A stretch of 64,000 bases of DNA from Serpentinimonas raichei (GCF_000828895.1 NZ_AP014568.1:2177858-2241857); one strand, 5' to 3'; counted from the first letter of the stretch, positions 48,911 to 58,528 are shown. Made by a program: numbers and translations. Notes: generated by a model not told the origin, from the sequence alone.

Positions 48911-51274
48911 ATGACTGCATCCTCCCACTTTCACCCCCTGATCCGCCCCGGTGTCTGGCTGATGCAGCGCCTGCCCATGGGCTTCAAGCTGTTGGCGCTG
49001 GCCGCCGTGGTGCTGCTGCCGCTCTCGCTGGCGGCGGTGTGGATTGTCCACAACCTCTGGAGCGATCGCGCCGGGGTGCAGGGCCAGCTCAGCGGCTTGC
49101 AGGTGCAGCAGCAGGTCGTGGCCGTGGCGGCCCCGCTGCTGGAGCACCAAGGCCAGGTGCACGGCTTGCTGGCCGGGCGCGCCGATGCCGCCCCAGCGCT
49201 GGAGGCCGCGCGCACGCAATTGCGCCCCGCCATCGCCGCGCTCGACGCCGCCATCGCCGCCACAGCGCAGCCCGATCTGAGCCCCAAATGGCAGCCGCTG
49301 CGCGACGAACTGCTTTTGCTGCTAAACACCGCCCCAGCCAGCCACAGTGCCGCCGATTGGTACGCGCGGCAGTCGGGCCTGCTGCTGCGGCTGCAGCGCT
49401 TGGCGCTGCTCAACGGCGAAACCTCGACTCTGCTGCTCGACCCCGACCGCACCCTGTTCTACCTCGTCGATGCGCTGGTGCAGCGCCAGCTGCCCTTGCT
49501 GCAAGCCAGCGCACACCTGCGCAACGAGGGCACCGTGCTGCTGCTGCAAGCCCAAGGCGGCGGCATCAGCCCCGAGCTGATCACCCAAGCGCTGCGGCTG
49601 GGCGGCCACACGGACGTGGTCGATGAGCAGCTGCGCCAGATGCAAGAGCGCATCGAGGCCTTGGTGCGCATTGGTGCCGCCGCTCCAGCGGTTTGGCCGC
49701 AAGTGCAGGCCAGCAGCCAGCAGTACGCAGCGGCGGTGCGCGACGGCATCGGGGCGGGCGTGCTGGCCTCTGAGGCGCAAGCGCATTTCCAACAAGGCAG
49801 CCAGGTGCTGACACGGCAACTGGAGTTAAACCAACAACTGGTCGCACAGGCTCAGAAACTGCTGGCCCAGCAGCACAGCCGCCTGCAGTGGCTTTTGCTC
49901 GGCGTCGGCTTGGGGGCGCTGCTGGTGCTGCTGGCGCTGGTCTATGGCATGGTCGCGCTCTACCATGCCACGCTCGATGGCCTGCGCCAGCTCGGCAGCG
50001 TGTTCAAAAATGCCACCGCTGGCGACTTGACCGGCGAGGTGCAGATTGCCGGTCAAGACGAAGTGGCGCAGATGGCGCAGCAGTTTAGGCTCATGCTCAA
50101 CACCTTGTCGGCGATCGTTGCCGATGTGCGCAGCGTGGCCGCCGTGCTCACCCACATGGGCGGACAACTGGTGCAAGACAGCCAGCTTTTGTCTGAGCGC
50201 ACGCAGTCGCAGGCCGCCAGCCTGGAGCAAGCCAGCGCCAACATCCGCGAAGCCGCCGAGACCGTGACGCGCAACAGCGAGGGCGTGCTCGAAGTCAGCC
50301 GCGTCAGCGCCGGGCTGCACCGCCAGACCGAACACGCCAGCGGCCTGATGCAGCAGACCATGAGCGGCATGGGCACGCTGCAAAGCACCTCCAAGCGCAT
50401 GAACGAGATCATCGGCGTGATCGACAGCATCGCTTTTCAGACCAACATCTTGGCGCTCAATGCGGCGGTGGAGGCGGCGCGCGCGGGCGAGGCCGGGCGC
50501 GGTTTTGCGGTGGTGGCCTCCGAGGTGCGTTCGCTGGCCCAACGCAGCCAATCGGCCGCCGGGGAGGTGCGCCAGTTGATCGCCGAATCCACCAGCCGGG
50601 TTAAAAACTCGGTCGATGAAATCAGCGCCGTCAACGCCGTGATGGAGCAACTGGTGCAAGGCATCCGCGACATCACGCAGCGCATCGACGCCATGGCGGT
50701 GGCCAGCAACCAGCAAAGCGCCGCCCTCAAGGAAGTCTCGCAAGCCATGTCGCAGCTCGACGGCGTGACCTACGACAACGCCGCCATGGTCGAGCGCAGC
50801 GCCCGCCACACCCACGAGCTGCTGGCCCACACGGCCGATCTCGACGCCGCCGTGCACCATCTGCGCCTCAAGCAGGGCACGGCCGACGTGGCGCGCCAGC
50901 TCACCGAGCAGGCGCTGGCGCATCTGCGCAAGGTTGGCTATGAGCGCGCCAGCGAAGATTTTTACAAGCAAAACGGGCCCTTCATCGACCGCGACCTCTA
51001 CATCTTCGTGCTCGATCGAAAAGGGGTGTACCGCGTCATGGGGGCCAACCGCGCCAAGACCGGCAGCCGCGTGCAAGACGCGCCCGGCATCGATGCCGAA
51101 CAGTTCATGCACGATGTGTGGGAACAGGCCGACAGCGGCGGCGGCTGGCTTGAATACAATATCGTCAATCCCTTGACCGGCGACGTGCGCGGCAAGGCCT
51201 CTTTTGTGCTGCCGATCAACGACGACTTGTTGATCGGTTGCGGCGCCTACCGCAGCGCCCTCAAAACCAGCTAA
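48911..51274 (+). CDS. Methyl-accepting chemotaxis protein with C-terminal Cache domain
   Basis: 787 residues. Transmembrane helix 1 is at about 24-47, then a helical periplasmic domain of about 270 residues, transmembrane helix 2 at about 320-345, HAMP, and the signalling hairpin with the tip [20 protein letters not shown] (about 503-522). After the signalling domain, residues about 660-787 form a second sensory domain ([35 protein letters not shown]) that resembles a single-Cache (sCache_2) fold, placed in the cytoplasm. It should send chemotaxis or cell-behaviour signals through CheA/CheW, which are not in the window. Confidence 0.92.
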   Translation: MTASSHFHPLIRPGVWLMQRLPMGFKLLALAAVVLLPLSLAAVWIVHNLWSDRAGVQGQLSGLQVQQQVVAVAAPLLEHQGQVHGLLAGRADAAPALEAARTQLRPAIAALDAAIAATAQPDLSPKWQPLRDELLLLLNTAPASHSAADWYARQSGLLLRLQRLALLNGETSTLLLDPDRTLFYLVDALVQRQLPLLQASAHLRNEGTVLLLQAQGGGISPELITQALRLGGHTDVVDEQLRQMQERIEALVRIGAAAPAVWPQVQASSQQYAAAVRDGIGAGVLASEAQAHFQQGSQVLTRQLELNQQLVAQAQKLLAQQHSRLQWLLLGVGLGALLVLLALVYGMVALYHATLDGLRQLGSVFKNATAGDLTGEVQIAGQDEVAQMAQQFRLMLNTLSAIVADVRSVAAVLTHMGGQLVQDSQLLSERTQSQAASLEQASANIREAAETVTRNSEGVLEVSRVSAGLHRQTEHASGLMQQTMSGMGTLQSTSKRMNEIIGVIDSIAFQTNILALNAAVEAARAGEAGRGFAVVASEVRSLAQRSQSAAGEVRQLIAESTSRVKNSVDEISAVNAVMEQLVQGIRDITQRIDAMAVASNQQSAALKEVSQAMSQLDGVTYDNAAMVERSARHTHELLAHTADLDAAVHHLRLKQGTADVARQLTEQALAHLRKVGYERASEDFYKQNGPFIDRDLYIFVLDRKGVYRVMGANRAKTGSRVQDAPGIDAEQFMHDVWEQADSGGGWLEYNIVNPLTGDVRGKASFVLPINDDLLIGCGAYRSALKTS

Positions 51275-51289
51275 CCGTCGCTCCATTCT

Positions 51290-52525
51290 TTGTCCATCAA
51301 CGAAACCGCTTCGCCGCACCTGATGACGGCTGGCGAACGCCGCGCCAGCGCGTCCTTGGCCGCCATTTTTGCGCTGCGCATGCTGGGCCTGTTTTTGGTG
51401 CTGCCGGTGTTTGCGCTGGAGGCGGCGCGCTACCCCGGCGGTGACGATCCGCTGCGGGTCGGCTTGGCGCTGGGCATTTATGGCCTCACGCAAGCGCTGC
51501 TGCAAATCCCGCTCGGCATGGCCTCCGACCGCTGGGGCCGCAAGCGCATCATCCAGGGCGGGCTGCTGCTGTTCGCCGTCGGCAGCTTGGTGGCCGCTTG
51601 GGCCCCGACGCTGGAATGGCTCACCGTGGGCCGCGCCCTGCAAGGCGCGGGGGCGATCTCGGCCGCCGTCACCGCCTTTTTGGCCGATGTCACGCGCGAC
51701 GAGGTGCGCACCAAGGCCATGGCCATGGTGGGCATCAGCATCGCCCTGACCTTCGCGCTCTCGCTGGCCACGGCGCCGCTGCTGGTGACGGTGATTGGGC
51801 TGCATGGGCTGTTTGGGCTCACCGCCGCCTTGGCGCTGCTGGGCATGGCGGTGGTGGCTTGGGTGGTGCCACCGGAGCCGCTGCGCCTGCGCCCACCCAA
51901 GCGCGCCAGCTTGCGCTCGGTCTTGTTGGATGTGCGCTTGGCGCGGCTGAACCTGGGCGTGTTCGTGCTGCATGCGGTGCAACTGGCCTGCTGGGTGGCG
52001 CTGCCGGCCCTGTTGCTGCAAGCGGGCCTGGCGGCGCATCTGCATGGCTGGGTGTATTTGGTGGCGGTGCTGGCGGCCTTTGTGGTCATGGGCGCGCTGC
52101 TGTTCCGGCTCGAGCGGCGCGGGTTTTTGCGTGCCGTGTTTTTGTGCGCCATCGGCCTGATCGTGCTGGCTCAGCTCGGCCTGTGGTGGGCCAGCGCCGG
52201 CGCTGCGCCGACTTGGCTGTGGTTGTTGCTGTGTCTGTTCGTTTTCTTTCTGGGCTTCAACACGCTCGAAGCCAGCCAGCCCAGTCTGGTCTCAAAAATG
52301 GCCAGCGCAGAGCAACGCGGCGCCGCGCTGGGGGTCTACAACACCCTGCAATCGCTCGGCTTTTTTACCGGCGGGGCGCTCGGCGGGGCGGTGTTGGCGC
52401 TGTGGGGGCCGGGTGGCCTGTTTCTGGCGTGCGCCGCCTTGGGCCTGCTGTGGCTGCTGGTGGCTTGGCGCATGCCGGCGCTGCCTGCCGCGCCTCCCGT
52501 GCACAAGCGCTCTGCCGCGCCCTGA
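51290..52525 (+). CDS. MFS transporter (YajR/sugar-efflux-like)
   Basis: 411 residues from a TTG; an ATG 11 codons later (51323) is the alternative and neither has a clear ribosome site. About 12 transmembrane helices. The MFS loop 2-3 motif is GMASDRWGRKRIIQGGL, and ALQGAGAISAAVTAFLADVT is motif C-like. Similar to drug:H+ antiporter-1-type permeases of unknown substrate. Convergent with hypE, 15 bp apart. Confidence 0.87.
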   Translation: MSINETASPHLMTAGERRASASLAAIFALRMLGLFLVLPVFALEAARYPGGDDPLRVGLALGIYGLTQALLQIPLGMASDRWGRKRIIQGGLLLFAVGSLVAAWAPTLEWLTVGRALQGAGAISAAVTAFLADVTRDEVRTKAMAMVGISIALTFALSLATAPLLVTVIGLHGLFGLTAALALLGMAVVAWVVPPEPLRLRPPKRASLRSVLLDVRLARLNLGVFVLHAVQLACWVALPALLLQAGLAAHLHGWVYLVAVLAAFVVMGALLFRLERRGFLRAVFLCAIGLIVLAQLGLWWASAGAAPTWLWLLLCLFVFFLGFNTLEASQPSLVSKMASAEQRGAALGVYNTLQSLGFFTGGALGGAVLALWGPGGLFLACAALGLLWLLVAWRMPALPAAPPVHKRSAAP

Positions 52526-52540
52526 CCGGGGCGCGTGGGC

Positions 52541-53638
52541 TCAACAAATGCGCGGCAACTGCTCGCCGCTGAGCCAATCCACCACGCGGCGCCCGCCAAA
52601 TCGGGTCTGCATTTGCACGAAATGCTGCGCATCGGCGGCCACGGTGCCAATCTGACAGGCTTGGCCGCCCAGCGGGTGCGCGCGCATCGCCGCCAGCACC
52701 GTTGCGGCGGCCTCGGGGGCGCAAATCGCCACCAGCTTGCCCTCGTTGGCCACATAGAGCGGGTCCAGTCCGAGCAACTCGCAAGCCGCATCGACTTGCG
52801 GCTGCACCGGGATCGCCGCCTCTTGCAGCAGCATGCCCACGCCCGACTGGCGCGCGATTTCGTTGAGCGTGGTGGCCAGCCCGCCGCGGGTGGGGTCGCG
52901 CAGCACCCGCACCGCACCCGGGGCCGCTGCCAGCATGGCCGCCACCAGGGTGTGCAAGGCGGCGCTGTCGCTCTGGATGGTGGTGGCAAAGGCCAGCGAT
53001 TCGCGTTTTGAGAGCACCGCCACGCCGTGCTCGCCGATCGAGCCCGACAGCAGCACCGCATCGCCGGGGCGGGCGTTGCGGCCGCTGACATCGACCCCCG
53101 CTGCCTGCCACCCCACGCCCGTGGTGGCGATGAACACCCCGTCGCCTTTGCCGCGCTCGACCACCTTGGTGTCGCCGCAGACCACCGGCACCCCGGCCGC
53201 GCGCGCCGCTGCGCCCATCGAGCGCACGATGCGCTGCAAATCGGCCAGCGGGTAGCCCTCTTCGAGGATGAAGCAGGCGCTCAGGTAGAGCGGCTGCGCG
53301 CCCAGCATGGCCACGTCGTTGACGGTGCCGTGCACCGCCAGGCTGCCCAAATCGCCACCCGGAAAGAAGATGGGAGAGACCACGTGGCCGTCGCAGGCCA
53401 TGACCAAGCGGCCGGCGGTCGATCCCGGGCCCGGCAGCGGCAGGCTGGCGCCGTCGTCGCCTTGGCGCAGAAAGGGGTTGTCGAGTTCGGCCAGAAACAG
53501 CTCGTCGATCAACTGCGCGGCCGCCTTGCCGCCGGCCCCATGTCCCATGTCGATGCGGCCGCGCTTGATGTCGAGTGGGCGCAGATAGGCTTTGCGCGCC
53601 TGCCCTTCGGTGGGTGCTGCCGCCACGGGGCCGCTCAT
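52541..53638 (-). CDS. hypE: Hydrogenase maturation protein HypE
   Basis: 365 residues from the ATG overlapping hypD. PurM-like fold with GGKAAAQLIDELFL, SACFILEEGYPLADLQRIV, GDTKVVERGKGDG and DPTRGGLATTLNEIA. The C terminus is PRIC: the last cysteine receives the carbamoyl group from HypF and is dehydrated to thiocyanate, the source of the cyanide ligands of the NiFe centre. Last gene of the operon. Confidence 0.97.
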   Translation of the reverse strand: MSGPVAAAPTEGQARKAYLRPLDIKRGRIDMGHGAGGKAAAQLIDELFLAELDNPFLRQGDDGASLPLPGPGSTAGRLVMACDGHVVSPIFFPGGDLGSLAVHGTVNDVAMLGAQPLYLSACFILEEGYPLADLQRIVRSMGAAARAAGVPVVCGDTKVVERGKGDGVFIATTGVGWQAAGVDVSGRNARPGDAVLLSGSIGEHGVAVLSKRESLAFATTIQSDSAALHTLVAAMLAAAPGAVRVLRDPTRGGLATTLNEIARQSGVGMLLQEAAIPVQPQVDAACELLGLDPLYVANEGKLVAICAPEAAATVLAAMRAHPLGGQACQIGTVAADAQHFVQMQTRFGGRRVVDWLSGEQLPRIC

Positions 53639-54807
53639 GCCAGCGCCCCCTCGGTTTGCGGCGCCGCTGCGTTGGCCACGATCGGGATGTCGCGAAAGCG
53701 GCCGTAGGTGTAATGCGCGGCACAAGCGCCCTCGCTCGAGACCATGCAGGAGCCAATCGGGTTTTCGGGGGTGCACACGGTGCCAAAGATTTTGCATTCG
53801 CGTGGCTCTTTGACACCCCGCAAAATGGCCCCGCACTCGCAGGCCTTGTTGTCGGCCACGCTGCGGTAGTGCAGGCCAAAGCGGTGTTCGGCGTCGAACG
53901 CACGGTAAGCGGGGCGTATCTGCAAAGCCGAATGGGCCAAGCTGCCCAAACCGCGCCATTCGAACGCGTCGCGCAGCTCAAACACCTGATCCATCAGGGC
54001 CTGGGCGCGCAGGTTGCCGGTGGGGTTGACAGCGCGGGTGAACTCGTTTTCCACCTCGGCCCGTCCCTCGTTGACCTGGCGCACCAGCATCAAAATGGCT
54101 TGCAACACGTCCAGCGGCTCAAAGCCGGCGATCACCACTGGCTTGCGGTACTCGCGGGCGAAGCGGGCGTAGGGCTCGGAGCCAATCACGATGCTGACAT
54201 GGGCCGGGCCCACGAAGCCCTCGATTTCGGCGGTGGTCCGCTCGGCTGCGCTGGCACCGTCTAGGATGGCGCGAATGGCCGGTGGCGTGAGCACGTGGTT
54301 GCACATGACGCTGAAGTTGCGCACGCCTTGGCGCGCAGCGGCGTCGATCACCAGGGCGGTGGGCGGGGTGGTGGTCTCAAAGCCGATGGCAAAAAACACC
54401 ACCTCGCGCTCGGGGTGCTGGCGCGCCAGCTCGAGCGCATCGGCGGGCGAATAGACCATGCGGATGTCGGCCCCGCGCGCCTTGGCCCGGGTCAAGGAGT
54501 CGCCCTCTGAGGCCGGCACGCGCAAGGTGTCGCCGTAGGTGCACAGGATGACGCGCTGGCTCAGCGCCAGATCGATGGCCATGTCGAGGCGGCCGATGGG
54601 CAGCACACAGACCGGGCAGCCAGGGCCGTGGATCAGGCGCAGATTGGGTGGCAACAGGTCGATCACGCCGTAGCGAGAAATGGCGTGGGTGTGGCCGCCG
54701 CAAAACTCCATGAAGCGGTAGGCGTGCCCGGGGTCGGCCTCGGCGGCGATGCGCGCGGCGATCTGGCGCGCCAGTGCGCCGTCGCGGAATTCGTCGATGT
54801 GCTTCAT
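53635..54807 (-). CDS. hypD: Hydrogenase maturation protein HypD
   Basis: 390 residues. FMEFCGGHTHAISRYG and IHGPGCPVCVLP hold the redox cysteines; the 4Fe-4S ligands are in the C-terminal ACECGAILRGVKEPRECKIF and the CTPENPIGSCMVSSEGAC segment. Scaffold with HypC for assembling Fe(CN)2CO. Its start overlaps the hypC stop by four bases, and its stop overlaps the hypE start. Confidence 0.98.
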   Translation of the reverse strand: MKHIDEFRDGALARQIAARIAAEADPGHAYRFMEFCGGHTHAISRYGVIDLLPPNLRLIHGPGCPVCVLPIGRLDMAIDLALSQRVILCTYGDTLRVPASEGDSLTRAKARGADIRMVYSPADALELARQHPEREVVFFAIGFETTTPPTALVIDAAARQGVRNFSVMCNHVLTPPAIRAILDGASAAERTTAEIEGFVGPAHVSIVIGSEPYARFAREYRKPVVIAGFEPLDVLQAILMLVRQVNEGRAEVENEFTRAVNPTGNLRAQALMDQVFELRDAFEWRGLGSLAHSALQIRPAYRAFDAEHRFGLHYRSVADNKACECGAILRGVKEPRECKIFGTVCTPENPIGSCMVSSEGACAAHYTYGRFRDIPIVANAAAPQTEGALA

Positions 54808-55100
54808 GGGGTGCAGTCGTCGAGCTGCGGCACGGCCCGCAAAGATGGCACGGGGCTCTGCGGTCGTGGCGGCTCCTGCGCCTGGAGACGCTCGATCTCG
54901 GCAAAAATGTCGAGCGTGCGCTGCGCCTCCTCGGCGTCGAGCAGGCCGATGGCGTGGCCGACGTGGACGATCACGTAGTCGCCCACCACCGCCTCGGGCA
55001 CCAGCGCCAGCGAAATCGATTTGCGGATGCCGCCGAGTTCGATCAGGCCCTGTTCGTGCTCCAGGCGTTGCAGCAGCAGGGCCGGTATGGCTAGACACAT
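54804..55100 (-). CDS. hypC: Hydrogenase maturation chaperone HypC
   Basis: 98 residues starting MCLAIPALLL, with the essential Cys2 of HypC proteins, and GDYVIVHVGHAIGLLDAEEAQ. Carries the iron cofactor with HypD and delivers it to the hydrogenase large subunit. AAGGAG is 9 nt before the ATG. The start lies inside the hypF 3' end (10-bp overlap). The C-terminal 25 residues are a Pro-rich extension. Confidence 0.97.
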   Translation of the reverse strand: MCLAIPALLLQRLEHEQGLIELGGIRKSISLALVPEAVVGDYVIVHVGHAIGLLDAEEAQRTLDIFAEIERLQAQEPPRPQSPVPSLRAVPQLDDCTP

Positions 55101-56293
55101 GGTTCGTTCTCCTTCGTTGTTTCGAGACGCTGCACTTGGGCCGCAGTTGCGGCAGCGTGTTCTTGCGCCGCCACCCAGGCCTGGCCCAGCGCCAGACCGG
55201 CGTCGCCGCAGCCGTGTTCGGTTTGCAGCCAGACCTGCAAACCCGCTTCCTGCAGCCGTTCACTGAGCCGCTGGCGCAAGATGGCGTTGTAGAAGCAGCC
55301 GCCCGCCAGCGCCACGCCGCGCACCGGCCGCTGGCGCCGGGCTTGCAGCACCCAGTCGGCTAGGCCATCGGCCAGGCGCAGGTGAAAAGCGGCGGCGAGG
55401 GCGTCGGTGGCGGCAGCCGTGGTCGGAGCGGCTTGGTGGAGCGCCAGCCAGAGCGGGCGCAAGTCCAGCCGCCCCTGAGCGTCGGGCAGCGGGGTGGGCA
55501 GATCGGGTAGCGCCATGCCGCCGTCCAAGGCCCGCTGCGCCGCCTGCTCCAGCGCCACAGCGGCCTGGGCTTCGTCGTCTTGTTGGAGGCACAGCCCGAG
55601 TGCGGCGGCGGCGGCGTCGAACCAGCGCCCGGCGCTGCTGCTGGGCGGGCAGTTGAGCTGGCGCGCCAGCATCTGCTGCAGCAGCGCCGCTTGGGGTGCG
55701 CCCACCGCCGCGCCCCAGCGCGCGGCGATCTGCTCGCCATGGCCGCAGGCGTGCAAGGCGCTGGCGGCCATGCGCCAAGGCTGGCGCGCGGCGCGGTCGC
55801 CGCCGGGCAGCGCCAGCGGCTGCAAATGCCCGAGGCGCTGCCAGTGCGGGCCGTGCAGCCACAGCAGCTCGCCGCCCCAGGCGCTGGCGTCGTCGCCTAA
55901 TCCGAAACCGTCCAGCGCCAGCCCCAGCACCGGTTCATCGAGCCCGTGCGCCGCCAGCACGGCCCCGATGTGGGCGCGGTGGTGCTGCACCGCCACGGCC
56001 GGCAGGCCGAGCTCGTCGGCCAATTCCAGCGCCAGCTGGCTGCTGTAAAAATCCGGGTGCAAATCGTGCGCCAGCGCCGCCACCGGCGCCCCGGCCAGGT
56101 GCGCGCGCTCGATCAATTCCAAGGCCGACTGGCGCAGCGCCGCACAGGCCGCCGGGTCGCTCAGGTCGCCGTGCGCGGCCGACCACTGCACTTGGCTGCC
56201 TTGGCACAGGCAGGCGCGGTTTTTCAGCCACGCCCCCAGCGCCAGCACGGTGGGGACGGTGCGGTGGCAGGGCGCGGCGGGCTGCGGGCTCAT
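55091..56293 (-). CDS. hypF: Short HypF (carbamoyltransferase domain only)
   Basis: 400 residues, about half of a normal HypF. It starts directly in the Kae1/TobZ-like C-terminal domain (VLALGAWLKNRACLCQGSQV), with the HDLHPDFYSS, QHHRAHIGAVLAAHG and LALDGFGLGDDASAWGGELL metal/nucleotide motifs and ALAGGCFYNAILRQRL near the end. The acylphosphatase, zinc-finger and YrdC-like domains are missing, as in HypF1 of Cupriavidus necator (recalled as functional). The missing carbamoyl-AMP-forming step would then need another protein. 10 bp from hypB. Confidence 0.93.
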   Translation of the reverse strand: MSPQPAAPCHRTVPTVLALGAWLKNRACLCQGSQVQWSAAHGDLSDPAACAALRQSALELIERAHLAGAPVAALAHDLHPDFYSSQLALELADELGLPAVAVQHHRAHIGAVLAAHGLDEPVLGLALDGFGLGDDASAWGGELLWLHGPHWQRLGHLQPLALPGGDRAARQPWRMAASALHACGHGEQIAARWGAAVGAPQAALLQQMLARQLNCPPSSSAGRWFDAAAAALGLCLQQDDEAQAAVALEQAAQRALDGGMALPDLPTPLPDAQGRLDLRPLWLALHQAAPTTAAATDALAAAFHLRLADGLADWVLQARRQRPVRGVALAGGCFYNAILRQRLSERLQEAGLQVWLQTEHGCGDAGLALGQAWVAAQEHAAATAAQVQRLETTKENEPCV

Positions 56294-56303
56294 GGGATTT
56301 GGA

Positions 56304-57362
56304 TCAGGCCACCGCCCCGGTGCGCAGCCGCGCCAGTTCGGCTTCGAGCATGGTCACCCGGTCGCGCAGCGCCTGTTCGGCTGCCGAGGGGCTGGCCGCA
56401 GCGTGTGCGTGCCCATGCTCGCCATGATCGTGCTCGTGCCCCAGCGCGTGCTCTATCCAGTGCAGCCAGTCTTCCATGCCCTGCCCGGTGCTGGCCGAGA
56501 GTTGCACAATTTCGATGCCCGGATTGACGCGCCGCGCCAGCTCGATGCAGCGCTCCACGTTGAAGGCCACATGCGGCAGCAGGTCGATCTTGTTGAGGAT
56601 CATCAGTTGCGCGGCGGCAAACATATCGGGGTACTTGAGCGGCTTGTCCTCGCCTTCGGTGACGGACAAAATCGCCACCTTGGCGCGCTCGCCCAAGTCC
56701 CACATGGCCGGACAGACCAGGTTGCCGACGTTTTCGATGAACAGCAGGCTGGGGCTGTGGCTGTGCGCCGCGTGGTCGTGATCGTGGCTGTGCGGGTGGT
56801 CGTGGTCGTGGTCGTGCGGGTGGTCGTGCGGGTGCTCGTGCGGCTGCGCATGGCTGTGCAGTTGCGCAAACGCCGCCGCCACCATCGGGGCGTCGAGGTG
56901 GCAGCCTTTGCCGGTGTTGATCTGGATCGCCGGGGCGCCGGTGGCGCGGATGCGCTCGGCGTCGAAGCTGGTCTGCTGGTCGCCCTCGATCACCGACACC
57001 GGCAGCGCCGGGTGGCGTTGGCGCAGCGCGTCGATGGTGGCGCACAGCAAGGTGGTCTTGCCCGACCCGGGGCTGGAGACCAGGTTGAGCGCCAGCACCC
57101 CGTGCGCCGCGAAATGGGCCCGGTTCTGCTCTGCGATGCGCTGGTTGGCCCCCAGAATGTCTTGTTCGAGCTTGATGGCGCGCGCTTGGCTCATGCCCGG
57201 CACCGACACCTTGGCCGCCCCCGCGCCGTAGTGCAAATCGCCGCTGTGCGGGTCGATCTGCGGGCCTTCAGGCGAGGCGCTGCCGGAACTGGCGGCACCG
57301 GAACGGGCCGGCTCGGGGCCGGCAAGCCGGCTGCTTTGGCTGCATCCGCATACGACGCACAT
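56304..57362 (-). CDS. hypB: Hydrogenase nickel incorporation GTPase HypB, with internal His-rich insert
   Basis: 352 residues. The N-terminal high-affinity nickel motif is MCVVCGC. The GTPase P-loop is SSPGSGKTT (96-104), and the G-domain metal site is Cys154-His155 (GKGCHLD) plus Cys217 (NLVCPA). Residues 169-202 are a His/Asp repeat with 16 His in 34 residues, inserted between the two halves of that metal site; in most HypB the His-rich tract is near the N terminus. A second short His cluster lies at about 302-316 before a C-terminal helix. TAGGAGA precedes the ATG. Confidence 0.97.
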   Translation of the reverse strand: MCVVCGCSQSSRLAGPEPARSGAASSGSASPEGPQIDPHSGDLHYGAGAAKVSVPGMSQARAIKLEQDILGANQRIAEQNRAHFAAHGVLALNLVSSPGSGKTTLLCATIDALRQRHPALPVSVIEGDQQTSFDAERIRATGAPAIQINTGKGCHLDAPMVAAAFAQLHSHAQPHEHPHDHPHDHDHDHPHSHDHDHAAHSHSPSLLFIENVGNLVCPAMWDLGERAKVAILSVTEGEDKPLKYPDMFAAAQLMILNKIDLLPHVAFNVERCIELARRVNPGIEIVQLSASTGQGMEDWLHWIEHALGHEHDHGEHGHAHAAASPSAAEQALRDRVTMLEAELARLRTGAVA

Positions 57363-57417
57363 GGTTCAAATCTCCTAGGGTTGGGGCGGCTGGGTGGCCC
57401 GCGCCGGGTTCAAGTCC

Positions 57418-57436
57418 GGGCTTGGCTGGCAAGCCC
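57418..57436 (-). other. Small hairpin between hypA and hypB
   Basis: GGGCTT-N7-AAGCCC in the 97-bp hypA-hypB spacer, the only sizeable gap of the operon. Possibly an mRNA processing or stability element. A CCGG-rich arm next to it can form alternatives. Confidence 0.3.
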
Positions 57437-57459
57437 GCGTGGCGCGTGGCCGCACCGCA

Positions 57460-57807
57460 TCAATCATCGCTCACTTGCAGGTCGAGCACGCGCAGTTCCA
57501 TGCCGCCCGTGGCTTGTATCTGATGGCTGTCACACAACGGGCAGGGCTGGCCGCGCTGGGCGATTGTCACGCTCTGGTTGCAGCCCAAGCACCAGCCCTG
57601 ACCGGGGCTTTCGATGATCTCGATCTGCGCCCCATCAAGCCGGGTGCCGGGGGCGATGCAGGCCAGCGCAAAACGCAGCGCCTGCACCTCGACCCCAGCC
57701 AACTGGCCCACTTCGAGCCGCAATTGCAACACACGGCTAAAGTCCTCGCGCTGCGCCGTGTCATCGACCAGTTGCAGCACACCGGCGGCCAAGCTGGCTT
57801 CATGCAT
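57460..57807 (-). CDS. hypA: Hydrogenase nickel chaperone HypA
   Basis: 115 residues starting MHEASLA: Met1-His2-Glu3 is the nickel site. The structural zinc site is formed by CLGC and CPLC (about 73-76 and 89-92). Delivers nickel with HypB to the hydrogenase large subunit. 24 bp after hupE. Confidence 0.97.
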   Translation of the reverse strand: MHEASLAAGVLQLVDDTAQREDFSRVLQLRLEVGQLAGVEVQALRFALACIAPGTRLDGAQIEIIESPGQGWCLGCNQSVTIAQRGQPCPLCDSHQIQATGGMELRVLDLQVSDD

Positions 57808-57831
57808 GGCGCAAGTCCCCTGGCTGGCCGT

Positions 57832-58452
57832 TCAGGCAGCGAGGTGGCCCAGCAGCAGCACCCCGCCACCGGCCAGCAAGGCACCACCCAAACCGGTCAC
57901 GGCAAGCTTGCGGCTGCGCTCGGTCAGCCAGCGCTGCACGCCCAAGCCCACCAGCATGCCCGTTCCGTGCAAGGCGGCGGTCGCCACCATGATGCCCAGC
58001 CCATAGACCGCCAAGCCGGCACCGGGGGCTGCAAAACCGTGCGACAAGCCGTGCAGCAGCCCGGCCAGCAGCACCAGGCCCAGCCCAACAGCGGCCGGCA
58101 AGCGCTGGCGCGCGGCGGCCAGCAGCATCAAAGCCCCAAACAGCAGCACCGACAGCGCCAGCGCCCACTCCATGAAAGGCAGCATGAAGCCCGTCAGTCC
58201 GACCCAAGCCGCCAGCGGCAGCGCCAGCAAAAACAAGACGGGACCTTGCCACGCCTTGCCAGCGGGCAAGGCCAGCACCGACCACAGCCCCACCGCCAGC
58301 ACAGCCAGCAGGTGATCGGCTGCAAACGGATGTGCCAGCCCCGCCGCTAGCGTATGACCTTCGTGAGCGCCGTGACCGGGGTGGGCCAGCGCAGCCCCCG
58401 CAGCCAGCAGGCCGCCCAGCAGTAGCAATGAGCGGACGAGATGTGCTTGCAT
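57832..58452 (-). CDS. hupE: HupE/UreJ family nickel permease
   Basis: 206 residues with a signal-peptide-like N terminus (LLLLGGLLAAGAALAHPGHG), then six hydrophobic segments. The HPFAADHLLAVLAVG motif in the first mature helix and HGLSHGF later are the metal-site motifs of HupE/UreJ. Predicted to import nickel for hydrogenase maturation, and it heads the hyp operon. GGAGA stands before the ATG. Confidence 0.93.
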   Translation of the reverse strand: MQAHLVRSLLLLGGLLAAGAALAHPGHGAHEGHTLAAGLAHPFAADHLLAVLAVGLWSVLALPAGKAWQGPVLFLLALPLAAWVGLTGFMLPFMEWALALSVLLFGALMLLAAARQRLPAAVGLGLVLLAGLLHGLSHGFAAPGAGLAVYGLGIMVATAALHGTGMLVGLGVQRWLTERSRKLAVTGLGGALLAGGGVLLLGHLAA

Positions 58453-58512
58453 GATTTCTGTCTCCTAAAAATGAACCCGCGCAGGCTGGGTTTGAAACGA
58501 CACTGAAAAGCA

Positions 58513-58528
58513 AGCAAGCCGCAGGCCA
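58513..58528 (-). promoter_or_regulatory. Sigma54 (-24/-12) promoter of the hupE-hyp operon
   Basis: TGGCCTGCGGCTTGCT on minus carries the invariant GG and GC dinucleotides at the exact -24/-12 spacing of sigma54 promoters, and differs from TGGCAC-N5-TTGCW at two bases. The start would be near 58502, 50 nt before the hupE ATG. Hydrogenase operons of Cupriavidus are sigma54-dependent through HoxA. Confidence 0.7.

Noticed and set aside
49826..52045. 739-codon minus-strand frame opposite the chemoreceptor and MFS genes
   Set aside because: Antisense shadow rich in His/Gln/Arg; both plus-strand genes are well supported.
53639..53959. N-terminal extension of hypE
   Set aside because: It is out-of-frame hypD sequence; the ATG at 53638 overlaps the hypD stop as elsewhere in the operon.
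57500..57600. A HypB entry with reversed coordinates in the findings list
   Set aside because: That entry makes no claim (interest 0) and should be ignored; the HypB observation is in the 56304-57362 entry.
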